Of a DNA stretch of 18,393 nucleotides, positions 6,502 through 15,800 are shown in pieces. The stretch covers positions 1 to 18,393 of the forward strand of contig JAEZHG010000303.1 of NCBI GenBank assembly GCA_023436945.1, read 5' to 3'. Both the position numbers and the translations under genes were made by a program. Below the pieces are notes generated by a model. That model searched no databases. It was not told where the DNA came from and worked only from the letters and a program-made list of their open reading frames with translations. Origin of the DNA: Pseudomonadota bacterium (GTDB taxonomy: Bacteria > Pseudomonadota > Alphaproteobacteria > Caulobacterales > Caulobacteraceae). Position 1 is the stretch's first letter. Each line of letters opens with the position of its first letter.

Positions 6502-7206
6502 CTACGATTTAGCTGAGCTTAGCCGCTCATCGCTTTCCAACACACCGCCTGCCAAGGTCAGTTTGCGAGTGCAGCGTTCGGCCACGCTAGGGTCGTGGGT
6601 GCAGATCAGGAATGTCGTACCCGTTTCGCGGTTCATCTCGCGCATCAAATCCAGCACCGTATCGGCGCTCTCGCGGTCGAGGTTACCTGTCGGCTCGTCC
6701 GCGATCACCAGATCGGGCGCATTCATCAGCGCGCGGGCAATAGCCACCCGCTGTTTTTGACCACCGGACAGGCGCGTGGCGGGAAAGTCGATGCGGCTCT
6801 CCAGCCCTACGCGTGTCAGCAACTCTGCGGCTCGCTCGCGCATCTTGTGGCTGATCCCGCCAGCAGGGGCCGCCGCCGGAAAGGCCACATTCTCCAGCGC
6901 CGTAAAGTCCGGCAGCAAATGGTGAAACTGGAAGACGAAACCCAGCTTCTCGTTGCGGAACAGCGCCCGCTTGCGCTCGGAAAGCGTATCCACCCGCTCG
7001 CCCGCAATCGACAGTTCGCCCGATGTCGGCTTCAGCAACAGGCCGACAATCGACAGCAGCGTCGACTTGCCTGATCCCGACTGGCCCAGCAGCGCGACCA
7101 ACTCGCCCTTGTCGAGCGATAGGTCGATACCTTTCAGCACGCGCGTTTCCTCGTCGCCGTTCTGGAAGATTTTCTCGATGCCCTTGGCGTTCAGAAGCTG
7201 GGTCAT
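6502..7206 (-). CDS. ABC transporter ATP-binding protein, LolD/MacB type
   Basis: A 234-residue ATPase with all ABC motifs: Walker A GQSGSGKST at 41-49, Q-loop Gln93 in the LolD-like FQFHHLLPDFTALENV, signature LSGGQKQR at 146-153, Walker B LVIADEP at 166-172 with catalytic Glu171, D-loop GNLD, and H-loop His204. It powers the adjacent FtsX-type permease from the cytoplasmic face. By sequence it is closest in style to LolD of lipoprotein release, but the neighbouring periplasmic adaptor makes a MacAB/DevBCA-type exporter more likely than the Lol system. Its ATG overlaps the permease stop (ATGA, 7206-7203), a sign of translational coupling. A GGCGTT-type site is the only, weak, ribosome binding sequence, consistent with coupling. 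Confidence 0.93.
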   Translation of the reverse strand: MTQLLNAKGIEKIFQNGDEETRVLKGIDLSLDKGELVALLGQSGSGKSTLLSIVGLLLKPTSGELSIAGERVDTLSERKRALFRNEKLGFVFQFHHLLPDFTALENVAFPAAAPAGGISHKMRERAAELLTRVGLESRIDFPATRLSGGQKQRVAIARALMNAPDLVIADEPTGNLDRESADTVLDLMREMNRETGTTFLICTHDPSVAERCTRKLTLAGGVLESDERLSSAKS

Positions 7207-8405
7207 TGCTGGATCGCCTCCAGAGGATCAACCTTGGCGGCACTGCGGGCCGGAAGGATAGACGCGACCACCGCACCGATGGTCGTCAGGATAATGGCAG
7301 CGACATAACCGCCCTGCTCCGGCGCGATGGGCAGAGCGGATGTGCCATCCGCCTTGGTGATGCCCTCAAGGAAGACGCACAGCCCATAACCAGCGCCACA
7401 GCCGATCAGCGCCCCGACCAGCCCGATCAGCAGTCCCTGCAACAGAAACACCCAGACGATAAATCCGCCCGACACACCAAAGGCGCGCATAATCCCCACC
7501 TCGCTGCGGCGGCGATAGGCCGACAGAACCAGCGCACTGGCGATGCCGATGATGATCGAGATCAGCGAGAAGACCTGGATCATGGTTCCGGTCTGACCTT
7601 GAGCCTGAAGCGCGCTTTCAAGGCTCTCGTTCTTCTCCTGCCACGGCGTGACGCGAAGCCCTGTCGCATCGCGCAGGAAGGCGGCCATGTCACGCGCCTC
7701 ATCAGGGTCTTTCAGCTTCACTTCGATATTGGTGACGCCTTCTGGCAGTTCGAACAGTGGCCGTGCCGTCTGAATCGGCATGAAGGCCACCCGCTCGTCG
7801 AGGCTTTGCAGGCCTGTACGGAAGATACCGTTGACGGTCAGTTGGCGATCCACACCGCGCTCGGTGCGTAGCAGCACCGACTGCCCTGCCATAAGGCCGA
7901 ACTCCTCGGCCATCTTAGCCCCGATCAACAGACCATCGGCCGTCATCTGGCCTGTGCCGCTGATGATCTTGGGTGTGATCGACGAAATCGCGTCCACACT
8001 GGCCGGATCAACGCCCAGCACCGACAGCGGAGACACCGCTTCACCCTTTACCAAAAAGGCGCTGCCGGAAATCTGCGGGCTGATAGCAGAGACCTCGTCG
8101 CGGGTGCGGAGCAGGTCCGTGACCATGGGCCATTCGCGGATTTGCTTGCGTTGCAGGGTCGAAACCAGCGCCACAGCCTCGACCGGATGCTCGCCCTCCA
8201 GCACACGCGCCACCCGCGTCGGGGCCTCGATACTGACGTGGGAATTGTTGCCGGTAACCTGTTCGGTCAGTCGGACTTCCAGCCCCGCAATCAGGGCGGT
8301 GATGAACACAAACACCATCACACCGAGCGCCACACCCGCCACCAGCAATAGCGTCTGCAGCGGATTGGACAGCAGGTAGCGTCTGGCAACCTTGAGAGCG
8401 AACAC
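7203..8405 (-). CDS. ABC transporter permease, FtsX/MacB/LolC-E family
   Basis: A 400-residue permease with the four-helix type VII ABC layout. TM1 is at about 19-40, a periplasmic (MacB-PCD-like) domain follows to about 270, and three further helices lie at about 275-300, 317-345 and 365-384. The FtsX core shows SLISIIIGIASALVLSAYRRRSEVGIMRAFG and the terminal PARSAAKVDPLEAIQQ, which is typical of LolC/LolE/MacB relatives. The ATPase is encoded separately, unlike fused E. coli MacB. The start is GTG at 8405, five bases after the adaptor stop (8411). No strong ribosome binding site is visible, so coupling to the adaptor gene is likely. Such transporters move substrate by mechanotransmission across the periplasm. 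The substrate here cannot be read from sequence: lipids, peptides, glycolipids or drugs are all possible. Confidence 0.9.
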   Translation of the reverse strand: MFALKVARRYLLSNPLQTLLLVAGVALGVMVFVFITALIAGLEVRLTEQVTGNNSHVSIEAPTRVARVLEGEHPVEAVALVSTLQRKQIREWPMVTDLLRTRDEVSAISPQISGSAFLVKGEAVSPLSVLGVDPASVDAISSITPKIISGTGQMTADGLLIGAKMAEEFGLMAGQSVLLRTERGVDRQLTVNGIFRTGLQSLDERVAFMPIQTARPLFELPEGVTNIEVKLKDPDEARDMAAFLRDATGLRVTPWQEKNESLESALQAQGQTGTMIQVFSLISIIIGIASALVLSAYRRRSEVGIMRAFGVSGGFIVWVFLLQGLLIGLVGALIGCGAGYGLCVFLEGITKADGTSALPIAPEQGGYVAAIILTTIGAVVASILPARSAAKVDPLEAIQQ

Positions 8406-8410
8406 GATGC

Positions 8411-9484
8411 TTACTGCCCGTCCGTCATGATCGGGCGCACGCGCTGTCCTACCCCGACCTTGGCCGGATCAAGTACGATCACCGAACCCGCCGAAACGCC
8501 CTTTGTGATGATGGCGTTGGTTGAGGGCCAACGCTCGATCTCGATTTCGCGCTGCTCGATACGGTCGTCAGAGCCGATGGTGTAAACCTTGGGCGAAGTC
8601 GTGGCATCCACCACCGCACGGCGCGGAATGGTTATGCCGCCCTCGCGGGTTTCGACCACCACCGTAAGATCGACCGACCGCCCCGGCGAAAGGCCCGCAT
8701 TACCATCGGGACGCAGCTTGATCAGACGCGCGCCCGTAGAGGCGTTCACACGCGGGGCCACCTCTGTAACGCGCGCCGAGAAGACTGCTTCCGAACCCGA
8801 TACCGCCGCTCGCGCCATCATCCCCGGGCGAAGCGCATCGGCATAGGCTTCCTCGACCTCGGCCTGAATCTCGGCACCGGACGAAGATCCCATCTCAAAC
8901 AGGGTCTCGCCTGCCCCGACCACCTGACCGTTGTCGATGGGCCGGAACAGAACCACGCCATCCATGGGCGCAAGGATGATAAACTCGCGGGCGCGTTCGG
9001 CCGAGGCCTTCACCTGCGCCGAGGCGGCTGCCAGATTAGCCTCGGCCGACTGAAGCGCGATGCGGGCATTATCCAGCGCTGCATCTGCCGCAAAGCCACG
9101 ATCATGCAGGGTCTTTGTACGGTTGAAATTCAGTCGTGCCTCGGTCACCTCGGCGCGGGCCGCACGTTCGCGGGCAAGATCGGCCTCGGTCTGGGCCTGT
9201 TCGACATTGGCGCGGATCACCGCCAGCGCTGTGCCAGCAGCCACCACATCCCCGTCATCGGCCAGCAAGCGGATCACCTGCCCCGGATTGGGCGACGAGA
9301 CCTGAACCAGATCATCGGGACGCACTCGGCCAACAACAGAGATGCCCTTCTCTATCGTCTGGGATGTCACTTCCCACACAACGACCTCGTCGGGCTGGCT
9401 CATTTTCCAAGCCACAAATCCTGTCAGGGCCAGCGCGGCCACACCGGCAACAGCCCAGCCAACCGTCTTGCGCTTAATGGTCAT
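8411..9484 (-). CDS. Periplasmic adaptor (membrane fusion protein) of an ABC exporter
   Basis: A 357-residue HlyD/MacA-like adaptor. A single N-terminal membrane anchor lies at about 9-27 (VGWAVAGVAALALTGFVAW). It is followed by a lipoyl half-motif (VQVSSPNPGQVIRLLADDGDVV), an alpha-helical hairpin with coiled-coil character at about 85-160, the second lipoyl half (APMDGVVLFRPIDNGQVV), and beta-barrel and membrane-proximal domains. It should link the permease to a TolC-type outer-membrane channel, which is not encoded next to it. ATG 9484 is preferred because GGTGGAG lies 5 bases upstream; an in-frame ATG at 9508 would add eight residues (MSGCGGVN). It is the first gene of the three-gene leftward operon and faces the repeat-rich spacer. 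Confidence 0.9.
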   Translation of the reverse strand: MTIKRKTVGWAVAGVAALALTGFVAWKMSQPDEVVVWEVTSQTIEKGISVVGRVRPDDLVQVSSPNPGQVIRLLADDGDVVAAGTALAVIRANVEQAQTEADLARERAARAEVTEARLNFNRTKTLHDRGFAADAALDNARIALQSAEANLAAASAQVKASAERAREFIILAPMDGVVLFRPIDNGQVVGAGETLFEMGSSSGAEIQAEVEEAYADALRPGMMARAAVSGSEAVFSARVTEVAPRVNASTGARLIKLRPDGNAGLSPGRSVDLTVVVETREGGITIPRRAVVDATTSPKVYTIGSDDRIEQREIEIERWPSTNAIITKGVSAGSVIVLDPAKVGVGQRVRPIMTDGQ

Positions 9485-9542
9485 ATTCACTCCACCACAC
9501 CCTGACATGCCCCGATCGGTTACCGGCCATACGGCTTAGGTG

Positions 9543-9583
9543 CCAATAGCTTAGATGCATGTGCCCCGCTTCAGTTCCAATAG
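9543..9583 (+). repeat. Short direct repeat in the exporter/permease spacer
   Basis: CCAATAG occurs at 9543-9549 and 9577-9583, 34 bases apart, each followed within a few bases by TTAGA. It lies 60-100 bases upstream of the adaptor start on the minus strand, where a promoter is expected. It could be a pair of regulator half-sites or chance. Confidence 0.25.
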
Positions 9584-9591
9584 ATTTTAGA

Positions 9592-9605
9592 GAAAGCACG
9601 CTTTC
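9592..9605. promoter_or_regulatory. Palindromic candidate operator
   Basis: GAAAGC-AC-GCTTTC (9592-9605) is perfectly symmetrical apart from the two central bases. It sits 108 bases upstream of the adaptor start and 187 bases upstream of the amino acid permease start. Its size fits a dimeric repressor site. No regulator gene is adjacent. Confidence 0.4.
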
Positions 9606-9621
9606 CCATTCAAAACTCTTG

Positions 9622-9666
9622 ATTGCCCGCCAAATACAACTTCTTGGGGTGGTAATGGCGGGCGAT
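9622..9666. repeat. 11-base inverted repeat in the divergent spacer
   Basis: ATTGCCCGCCA (9622-9632) and TGGCGGGCGAT (9656-9666) are complementary with one T·G position, separated by 23 bases. No T-run follows on the plus strand. It may be an operator pair or a long-loop hairpin. Confidence 0.45.
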
Positions 9667-9738
9667 TTCAGAAATAAACGCCCCCGAGCCACGCGCGCGA
9701 CGGCCCATAAGCGCACGAAGGTTCCAGTTTTACCGATT

Positions 9739-9767
9739 TCACAGGCTTGGCCGTGCCGAGCCTGTGA
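9739..9767 (+). promoter_or_regulatory. Strong leader hairpin upstream of the amino acid permease
   Basis: TCACAGGCTTGGC (9739-9751) pairs with GCCGAGCCTGTGA (9755-9767) through 13 positions, one of them T·G, with a CGT loop. It ends 24 bases before the permease ATG and about 8 bases before a GGAG at 9776-9779. No T-tract follows on either strand, so it is not a standard terminator. It may be a 5' UTR structure or a protein-binding palindrome. Confidence 0.5.
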
Positions 9768-9791
9768 CGAGTTCCGGAGTTTATCTGAGTA

Positions 9792-11174
9792 ATGGGCAGT
9801 CCCCCTACGAATTCGTCCACGCAAAGCCTGGCCAAGACGCTGAGCTGGCCGCACCTGATTGCGATGGGCGTTGGTGCCATTGTCGGTACCGGTATCCTGA
9901 CCCTGATCGGCATCGGTGCCGACAAGGCCGGCCCCGCAGTTCTGGTTTCATTTCTGATCGCAGGTTTTGTCTGTGCCTGCGCAGCGCTTTGCTATGCCGA
10001 GATGGCCTCGACCATCACCGCATCGGGCAGCGCCTATTCTTATACGCTGGTCGTGCTGGGTCAGATGGTGGCCTGGATGGTCGGCTGGAGCCTGATCCTA
10101 GAATACAGCCTTGTGGTCAGCGCCGTAGCCGTCAGCTGGTCCGGCTATGCCGCCCCGCTGCTGCATGACTGGCTGGGCATCCCGATGTCTCTGATGGCTG
10201 GCCCACACGCCGGTGGCGTGGCCAATATTCCGGCCCTGCTGATCATCTTTGCCATTGCAGGCCTACTACTGGTCGGCACCAGCAAGAGCGCGACCTTCAA
10301 CCTCATCCTTGTGGTGGTGAAGCTGTCTGCGCTGGCGCTGTTCGTCTGGTTCGCCATGCCGCATTTCGATGCCGCGAACCTTCAACCTTTCAGCCCCTAC
10401 GGCTTTGCCAGCACCATGAATAATGACGGCGTAGAACGCGGCATCATGGCCGCCGCCGCCATCATCTTCTCGGCCTTCTACGGCTTTGATGCCATCGCTA
10501 CCGCTGGTGAAGAAGCCAAGAACCCCAAGCGCGATCTGGCGATTGGCATAATGGGTTCGATGGTCGCCTGCGCCCTGATCTATGTGGTGATTGCGCTGGC
10601 CGCTCTGGGCAGCACGCCCTTCCTGCAGTTCGCCAACAGCCCCGAGCCGCTGGCCCTGATCCTGCGTCTGCTGGACCAGCCGTGGGCTGCAAAGTTCCTT
10701 GCCGTGACCGCCGTCCTGACGCTGCCGACGGTCATTCTGGCCTTCCTCTATGGTCAGAGCCGCGTGTTCTTTGCCCTGTCGCGTGATGGTCTGCTACCCA
10801 ATACGCTGGCCAAGGTCTCTGCCAAGGGCGCTCCGGTTCGCATCACCATCTTTACCGCCACTCTGGTGGGCGCCATCGCCCTGTTCCTGCCACTGGGCGA
10901 GATCGTGGCGCTGGCCAATGCCGGTACGCTGATCGCCTTCAGCTCGGTGGCCCTGTGCATGCTGATCCTGCGCGTGAAGAAGCCGGACATGGAGCGAGGC
11001 TTCAAAACCCCGCTGGCATGGGTGATTGGTCCAATCTCAATCGCAGGCTGCCTCTATTTGATGTTCAGTCTGCCCCAGAAAACCCTTCTGTGGTTCCTGA
11101 TCTGGAATGCGATCGGCGTGGCTGTCTATTTCCTCTTCAGCAAGCGAAACGCCGCTAAACTGAAAAACCAATAG
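9792..11174 (+). CDS. APC superfamily amino acid permease
   Basis: A 460-residue, highly hydrophobic protein with about twelve predicted membrane helices. The unwound-helix signature GVGAIVGTGI at 26-35 and the ALCYAEMAS and SGSAYSYT segments are typical of the APC family, closest in style to the cationic-amino-acid-transporter-like bacterial permeases (YfnA type). AFYGFDAIATAGEEAKNPKRDLAIGI in the middle is another family hallmark. It should import amino acids across the inner membrane with an ion gradient. Specificity cannot be read; aromatic amino acids would fit the window but are not shown. The ATG at 9792 follows GGAG at 12 bases, somewhat long, and a strong hairpin sits just upstream. 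The gene stands alone, closed by a strong terminator. Confidence 0.93.
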   Translation: MGSPPTNSSTQSLAKTLSWPHLIAMGVGAIVGTGILTLIGIGADKAGPAVLVSFLIAGFVCACAALCYAEMASTITASGSAYSYTLVVLGQMVAWMVGWSLILEYSLVVSAVAVSWSGYAAPLLHDWLGIPMSLMAGPHAGGVANIPALLIIFAIAGLLLVGTSKSATFNLILVVVKLSALALFVWFAMPHFDAANLQPFSPYGFASTMNNDGVERGIMAAAAIIFSAFYGFDAIATAGEEAKNPKRDLAIGIMGSMVACALIYVVIALAALGSTPFLQFANSPEPLALILRLLDQPWAAKFLAVTAVLTLPTVILAFLYGQSRVFFALSRDGLLPNTLAKVSAKGAPVRITIFTATLVGAIALFLPLGEIVALANAGTLIAFSSVALCMLILRVKKPDMERGFKTPLAWVIGPISIAGCLYLMFSLPQKTLLWFLIWNAIGVAVYFLFSKRNAAKLKNQ

Positions 11175-11178
11175 ATTT

Positions 11179-11210
11179 AAAGGCCTCCCGAATCCCGGGA
11201 GGCCTTTTTT
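11179..11210 (+). terminator. Intrinsic terminator after the amino acid permease
   Basis: AAAGGCCTCCCG (11179-11190) and CGGGAGGCCTTT (11196-11207) form a perfect 12-base-pair stem with a 5-base loop. The T-run extends to 11210. It starts four bases after the permease stop. Confidence 0.95.
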
Positions 11211-11320
11211 ATATTTCATATCAAGTGCCAAACCTTTGCCGTAGGAACAGCCTAAGGTCGCGGGTGTTGAATCCATAAGGCTTGGCTAGACCAGGCACCG
11301 TCCCCCACACGGAGTAAAAC

Positions 11321-12787
11321 ATGAGCATCATTACGCGCGGTCTCCTGATCGCCGGCAAGGAAGTGCCTGCCAGCAGCAACGCCACCGCAGACGACGTATC
11401 GCCGTGGACCGGCGAAGTCTTCGCCAAGGTTGCCGCAGGTAAGGCCGCCGACGTTACCGCCGCTGTTGACGCTGCCGCCGCCGCCTTCCCTGCATGGTCC
11501 GCCATGAGCCCGTTCGAGCGCCGCAAGATCTTCCTGCGCGCTGCCGACATCATGGAAGCCCGCACCGAAGAAGCCGTTGAAGTCATGGCTGGCGAAGTCG
11601 GCGGTGCCCGCCCCTGGGCCGCCTTCAACGCCAAGCTGGCCGCTGAAATCCTTCGCGAAGCCGCAGCCGCCATCACCCAGCCCAAAGGTCAGGTTCTGGC
11701 CACCCAGATGCCGGGCGTCAGCTCCTATGCCAAGCGCGTGCCTTACGGCGTCATCGCGGCGATCTCGCCGTGGAACGCACCGTACATTCTGGGTGTCCGT
11801 GCCATCGCCATTCCGCTGGCCGTCGGCAACACCGTTGTGATGAAGCCGTCGGAAGACGCGCCGATCTCGTGCGGTCTGTTCATCGCTGACGTGCTGAAGG
11901 AAGCCGGCCTGCCGGACGGCGCTCTGAACGTTGTCACCAACGACATCGCTGACGCTGCCGAAGTCGTGAACACCCTGATCGCCGACCCGCGCGTGCGTCT
12001 GGTGAACTTCACCGGCTCGACCCACGTGGGCCGTCTGATCGGTATCGAGGCTGCCAAGCACCTCAAGCCGGCCATTCTGGAACTGGGCGGCAAGAACCCG
12101 TTGGTCGTCCTCAAGGACGCAGACATCGACTATGCCGTGCGTCTGGCTGTCTTCGGTTCGTTCATGAACTCGGGCCAGATCTGCATGTCGACCGACCGCG
12201 TCATCGTTCTGCGCGAGATCGCCGACAAGTTCACCAAGGCCTTTGCCGAAGCCGTGAACAACCTGCCGTATGGCGACCCGTCCGATCCGAAGACCTTCGT
12301 GGGTCCGGTGGTCAACAAGCGTGCGGCTGAGCGCGTTTCGGCGATCATCAAGGACGCCATCGGCAAGGGCGCGACCGTTCTGGCCGGTAACGGCGAGATC
12401 GAGGGCGACGAGAAGACCCTTATCAAGCCGGTCCTGCTGACCGACATCACCAAGGAGATGGAAATCTACTACGGTGAAGTCTTCGGTCCGGCGACCGTCC
12501 TGCACGTCGTCGACAGCGTCGATGAAGCTGTGGCTCTGGCCAACGACACCGACTATGGCCTGACCGCTGGCGTCGTTTCGGAAAACCTGAAGGAAGCCCT
12601 GTCGGTCGCCAACCGCATCGAGTCGGGCATTGTTCACGTGAACGACCAAGGCATTGCCGACGAGCCGATGGCTCCGTTCGGTGGCGTCAAGAACACCGGC
12701 TATGGCCGCTTCGGCGGTGACAACGGCGTGGACGCCTTCTCGGTGACCCGCTGGATCACGGTTCAGGATGAAGGCCAAGCCCACTAA
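11321..12787 (+). CDS. Aldehyde dehydrogenase, aromatic-aldehyde (vanillin/salicylaldehyde) type
   Basis: A 488-residue NAD(P)-dependent aldehyde dehydrogenase that oxidises aldehydes to acids in the cytoplasm. Visible motifs are the SPWNAP segment with the oxyanion Asn, KPSEDAP with the cofactor-binding Lys, the FTGSTHVG nucleotide loop, general base Glu254 in LELGGKNP, and nucleophile Cys288 in SGQICMSTDR. The C-terminal GGVKNTGYGRFGG is also typical. The GQICMSTDR form and overall shape resemble vanillin and salicylaldehyde dehydrogenases more than betaine aldehyde or aliphatic enzymes; the substrate remains inference. The start is well supported: GGAG (11311-11314) lies 6 bases before ATG. 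The gene is monocistronic, with terminators on both sides. Codon use is strongly biased towards GCC/CTG/AAG-type codons, suggesting high expression. Confidence 0.95.
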   Translation: MSIITRGLLIAGKEVPASSNATADDVSPWTGEVFAKVAAGKAADVTAAVDAAAAAFPAWSAMSPFERRKIFLRAADIMEARTEEAVEVMAGEVGGARPWAAFNAKLAAEILREAAAAITQPKGQVLATQMPGVSSYAKRVPYGVIAAISPWNAPYILGVRAIAIPLAVGNTVVMKPSEDAPISCGLFIADVLKEAGLPDGALNVVTNDIADAAEVVNTLIADPRVRLVNFTGSTHVGRLIGIEAAKHLKPAILELGGKNPLVVLKDADIDYAVRLAVFGSFMNSGQICMSTDRVIVLREIADKFTKAFAEAVNNLPYGDPSDPKTFVGPVVNKRAAERVSAIIKDAIGKGATVLAGNGEIEGDEKTLIKPVLLTDITKEMEIYYGEVFGPATVLHVVDSVDEAVALANDTDYGLTAGVVSENLKEALSVANRIESGIVHVNDQGIADEPMAPFGGVKNTGYGRFGGDNGVDAFSVTRWITVQDEGQAH

Positions 12788-12813
12788 TCGTGGTCTGACC
12801 TACTGAATAGAAA

Positions 12814-12849
12814 AGGCCCGCCGAAGCGATCCGGCGGGGCTTCTTCTTT
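12814..12849. terminator. Bidirectional terminator between aldehyde dehydrogenase and czcA
   Basis: CCCGCCG (12817-12823) pairs with CGGCGGG (12832-12838) over an 8-base loop, with partial outer pairing of the flanking AAG and CTT. A T-rich tract (TTCTTCTTTT) follows on the plus strand and CCTTTTC on the minus strand. It lies between convergent genes and can serve both. Confidence 0.8.
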
Positions 12850-12859
12850 TGTCTGGAGA

Positions 12860-15800
12860 CTATATCTCCTCGCGCCGCTGCCTGGCCTTCACCGCACGGG
12901 CAGCGAAGGTTGGCAGAACCAGAAGCGTCAGAGCCGTGGCGGTCAAAAGCCCGCCGATCACCACAGTCGCCAGCGGCTTTTGCACCTCCGCCCCTGCCCC
13001 ATGGGCCAACGCCATCGGGATAAAGCCGACGATCGCCACCATGGCCGTGGTCAATACGGCCCGCAGGCGGCTGAACGCCCCCTCGATGGCCGCATCCATC
13101 GGCAGCGATCCATTATCCAGCCGCTCGCGGATCGCTTGCATCAGCACAAGCCCGTTCAGTGTCGCCACACCGGACACGGCGATGAAGCCCACCGCTGCGG
13201 ACACAGAGAACGGCATCCCCCGCAGCAACAGCGCCAGCACACCGCCCACCAGTGCCAGCGGCACACAGGCGAACACCAACCCTGCCTCTGCGAACGATCC
13301 CAGAGCCATAAACAGCAGGATGCCGATCAGAACGAAGACCACCGGAATAACCAGACCCAGACGCTGCTCGGCCCGCTTCAGGTTTTCAAACTGGCCACCC
13401 CACGACAGTCGAACACCCGTCGGAAGATTGATCTCGGCCACCTGTTTCTGGGCATCGGCGACGAAGCCGCCCAGATCGCGGCCGCGCACATTGGCCTGAA
13501 CCACCATACGGCGGCTGCCATCGTTGCGGCTGATCTGGTTCGGGCCTTCGGCGCTCTGGATACGCGCCACCGACGACAGAGGCACCATGGCCCCTGAAGG
13601 CGTCATGACACCCAGCGCCGCCAGCGAGGCCGGATCGTTTCGCGCTCCATCCGGCAGACGCACCACCACCTCATAGCGGCGGTCGCCTTCAAAGATGCGG
13701 CCCGCAACTGCCCCGCCGACAGCCGCCGAGACGGTTTCCGATACATCTGCAGCCGACAGCCCATAGTTGGCCGCCGCAAAGCGGTCGACGCTGATGGTCA
13801 GGGTCGGTAGGCCCGATGCCTGTTCCACCCGCACATCCGCCGCCCCTTCGGTCTGGCGCAGCGCATTGGCGACCTGATCGGCCACCTTCTGCATGGTGTC
13901 GAAATCGTCGCCATAGACCATGACGGCCAGATCGGTACGCACACCGGAGATCAGTTCGTTGAAGCGCAGCTCGATCGGCTGGCTGAACTCGAACGCATTA
14001 CCGATCTGCTGGCTGGCGCTTTCCTCGATACGGGCGATCAGATCTTCTTTCGCCAGCTTGGGATCAGGCCAATCCTTACGATCCTTCAGAATGATCACAC
14101 TGTCCGAGATGTTGGGCGGCATGGGGTCCACCGCCGCCTCTGCCGTGCCGGTCCGCGAGAACATGGTCTCGACCTCGGGCTGAGCCGTAATCACGCGCTC
14201 CAGAGCCATCTGCATGGCCATGGACTGCTCCAGCGACGCAGACGGCACCCGTAGCGCCTGCATGGCGATATCGCCCTCGTCCAGCGTCGGGATGAACTCG
14301 CGACCCAATGTGGTGAAGCCGATAATACCCACGATCACCGCCGCGATGGCCGACATCAACACGATCTTTGGCCGTGCCACGGCCGAACGGATAGCGGGCT
14401 GGATATATTTACGGGCGTGTTTCAGCAGGAAGGTTTCGTGCTCGACAGCCTGTCCCTTGTCATCGACATGAACAGACTTCGGCTCGCGCACCAGTAATGC
14501 CGCCATGGCCGGAACGAAGGTGAAGGAGAAGATAAACGCCCCCACCAGCGCCAGCATGACCGTCGCGCCCATGGGCACAAAGGTCTTGCCCTCTACGCCT
14601 TCCAGCATCAGCAGCGGGGTGAAGACCAGCAAGATGATCAACTGGCCAAAGGCCGCAGGCTTGACCATCTGGCGCGCAGAGGACGCCGCCACCATAAGCC
14701 TCTCGCGTACGCTCAGCGCCCTGCCCAGATCCGCCCTCTGCTGGCCCAGACGCAGCAGGGTGTTTTCAACCACCACCACCGCGCCATCGACCAGAAGCCC
14801 GAAGTCCAGTGCACCGAGGCTCATCAGGTTACCGCTGATGCCAAAGCGGTTCATGCCGATCACAGCGAAAAGAAAGCTGATCGGGATCATCATGGCCGTG
14901 ATCGTCGCCGCGCGGATATTACCCAGCAACAGAAACAAGACCACGATGACCAGCAACGCCCCCTCTGTCAGGTTGCGCGCCACGGTAGCGATGGTGGAGT
15001 TCACAAGGGCGCTGCGGTCCAGAACCGTCACCGCCTCGATACCGGCAGGAAGCGTGCTGCGGATTTCCTCCAGTCGCTCGCCCGCAGCCTGTGCCACGGT
15101 GCGGCTGTTGCCGCCTGCGATCATCAGGGCCGTGCCCAGCACCGCCTCGTGGCCATCGCGGCTGGCACCGCCCAGACGCGGGGCCTGACCGATCTCGACA
15201 GTGGCCACATCGGCCACCCGCACCACCAGACCATTGCGGTTGACCACAGGGGCTTGCGCCAGATCATCGATGGTGGAGGCCAGCGCATCGGTACGAACCG
15301 TCAGCGCCTCGCCTGCCCGTTGCACATAGCCCGCACCGGCTTGGGTGTTGGCGCGATCCAGCGCCTGAACCAGTTCCGACAGGCCGATGCCATAGGATGA
15401 CAATCGCGCCATATCGGGGCGGACCGCATATTCCTTCACATAGCCGCCGACCGTATCGACGCCAGCTAGCCCCGCCGCCGTGCGCATCTGGGGCGCGATG
15501 ATCCAGTCCTGAACCGTGCGCAGATAGGTGGCGCGGTCTTGCGGCGTATCCAGAATATCGCCTTCCGGCGTCATATAGGTGCCGTCGGCCTGCCAGCCCG
15601 CCTTGCCCTTTTCGCTGATGTTCTCGGCGGTGAAGGGCTTGAAATCGACGGTCCACATCAGAACCTCGCCCAGACCCGTGGTGATCGGGGCCATGGCGGG
15701 CTCTACGCCATCCGGCATAGACTCGCGGGCCTCGGCCAGACGCTCGGCAACCTGCTGGCGGGCGAAATAGATGTCGGTCTTGTCGGTGAAGATGATCGTC

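Noticed and set aside
9474..9854. Minus-strand open frame covering the repeat-rich divergent spacer
   Set aside because: It overlaps the start of both flanking genes, its translation looks random, and it would span three inverted repeats better read as regulatory sequence.
11252..12784. Minus-strand open frame of about 510 codons opposite the aldehyde dehydrogenase
   Set aside because: It lies entirely against a gene with full catalytic motifs. The low-complexity Val/Asp/Gly/His composition is typical of antisense of codon-biased genes.
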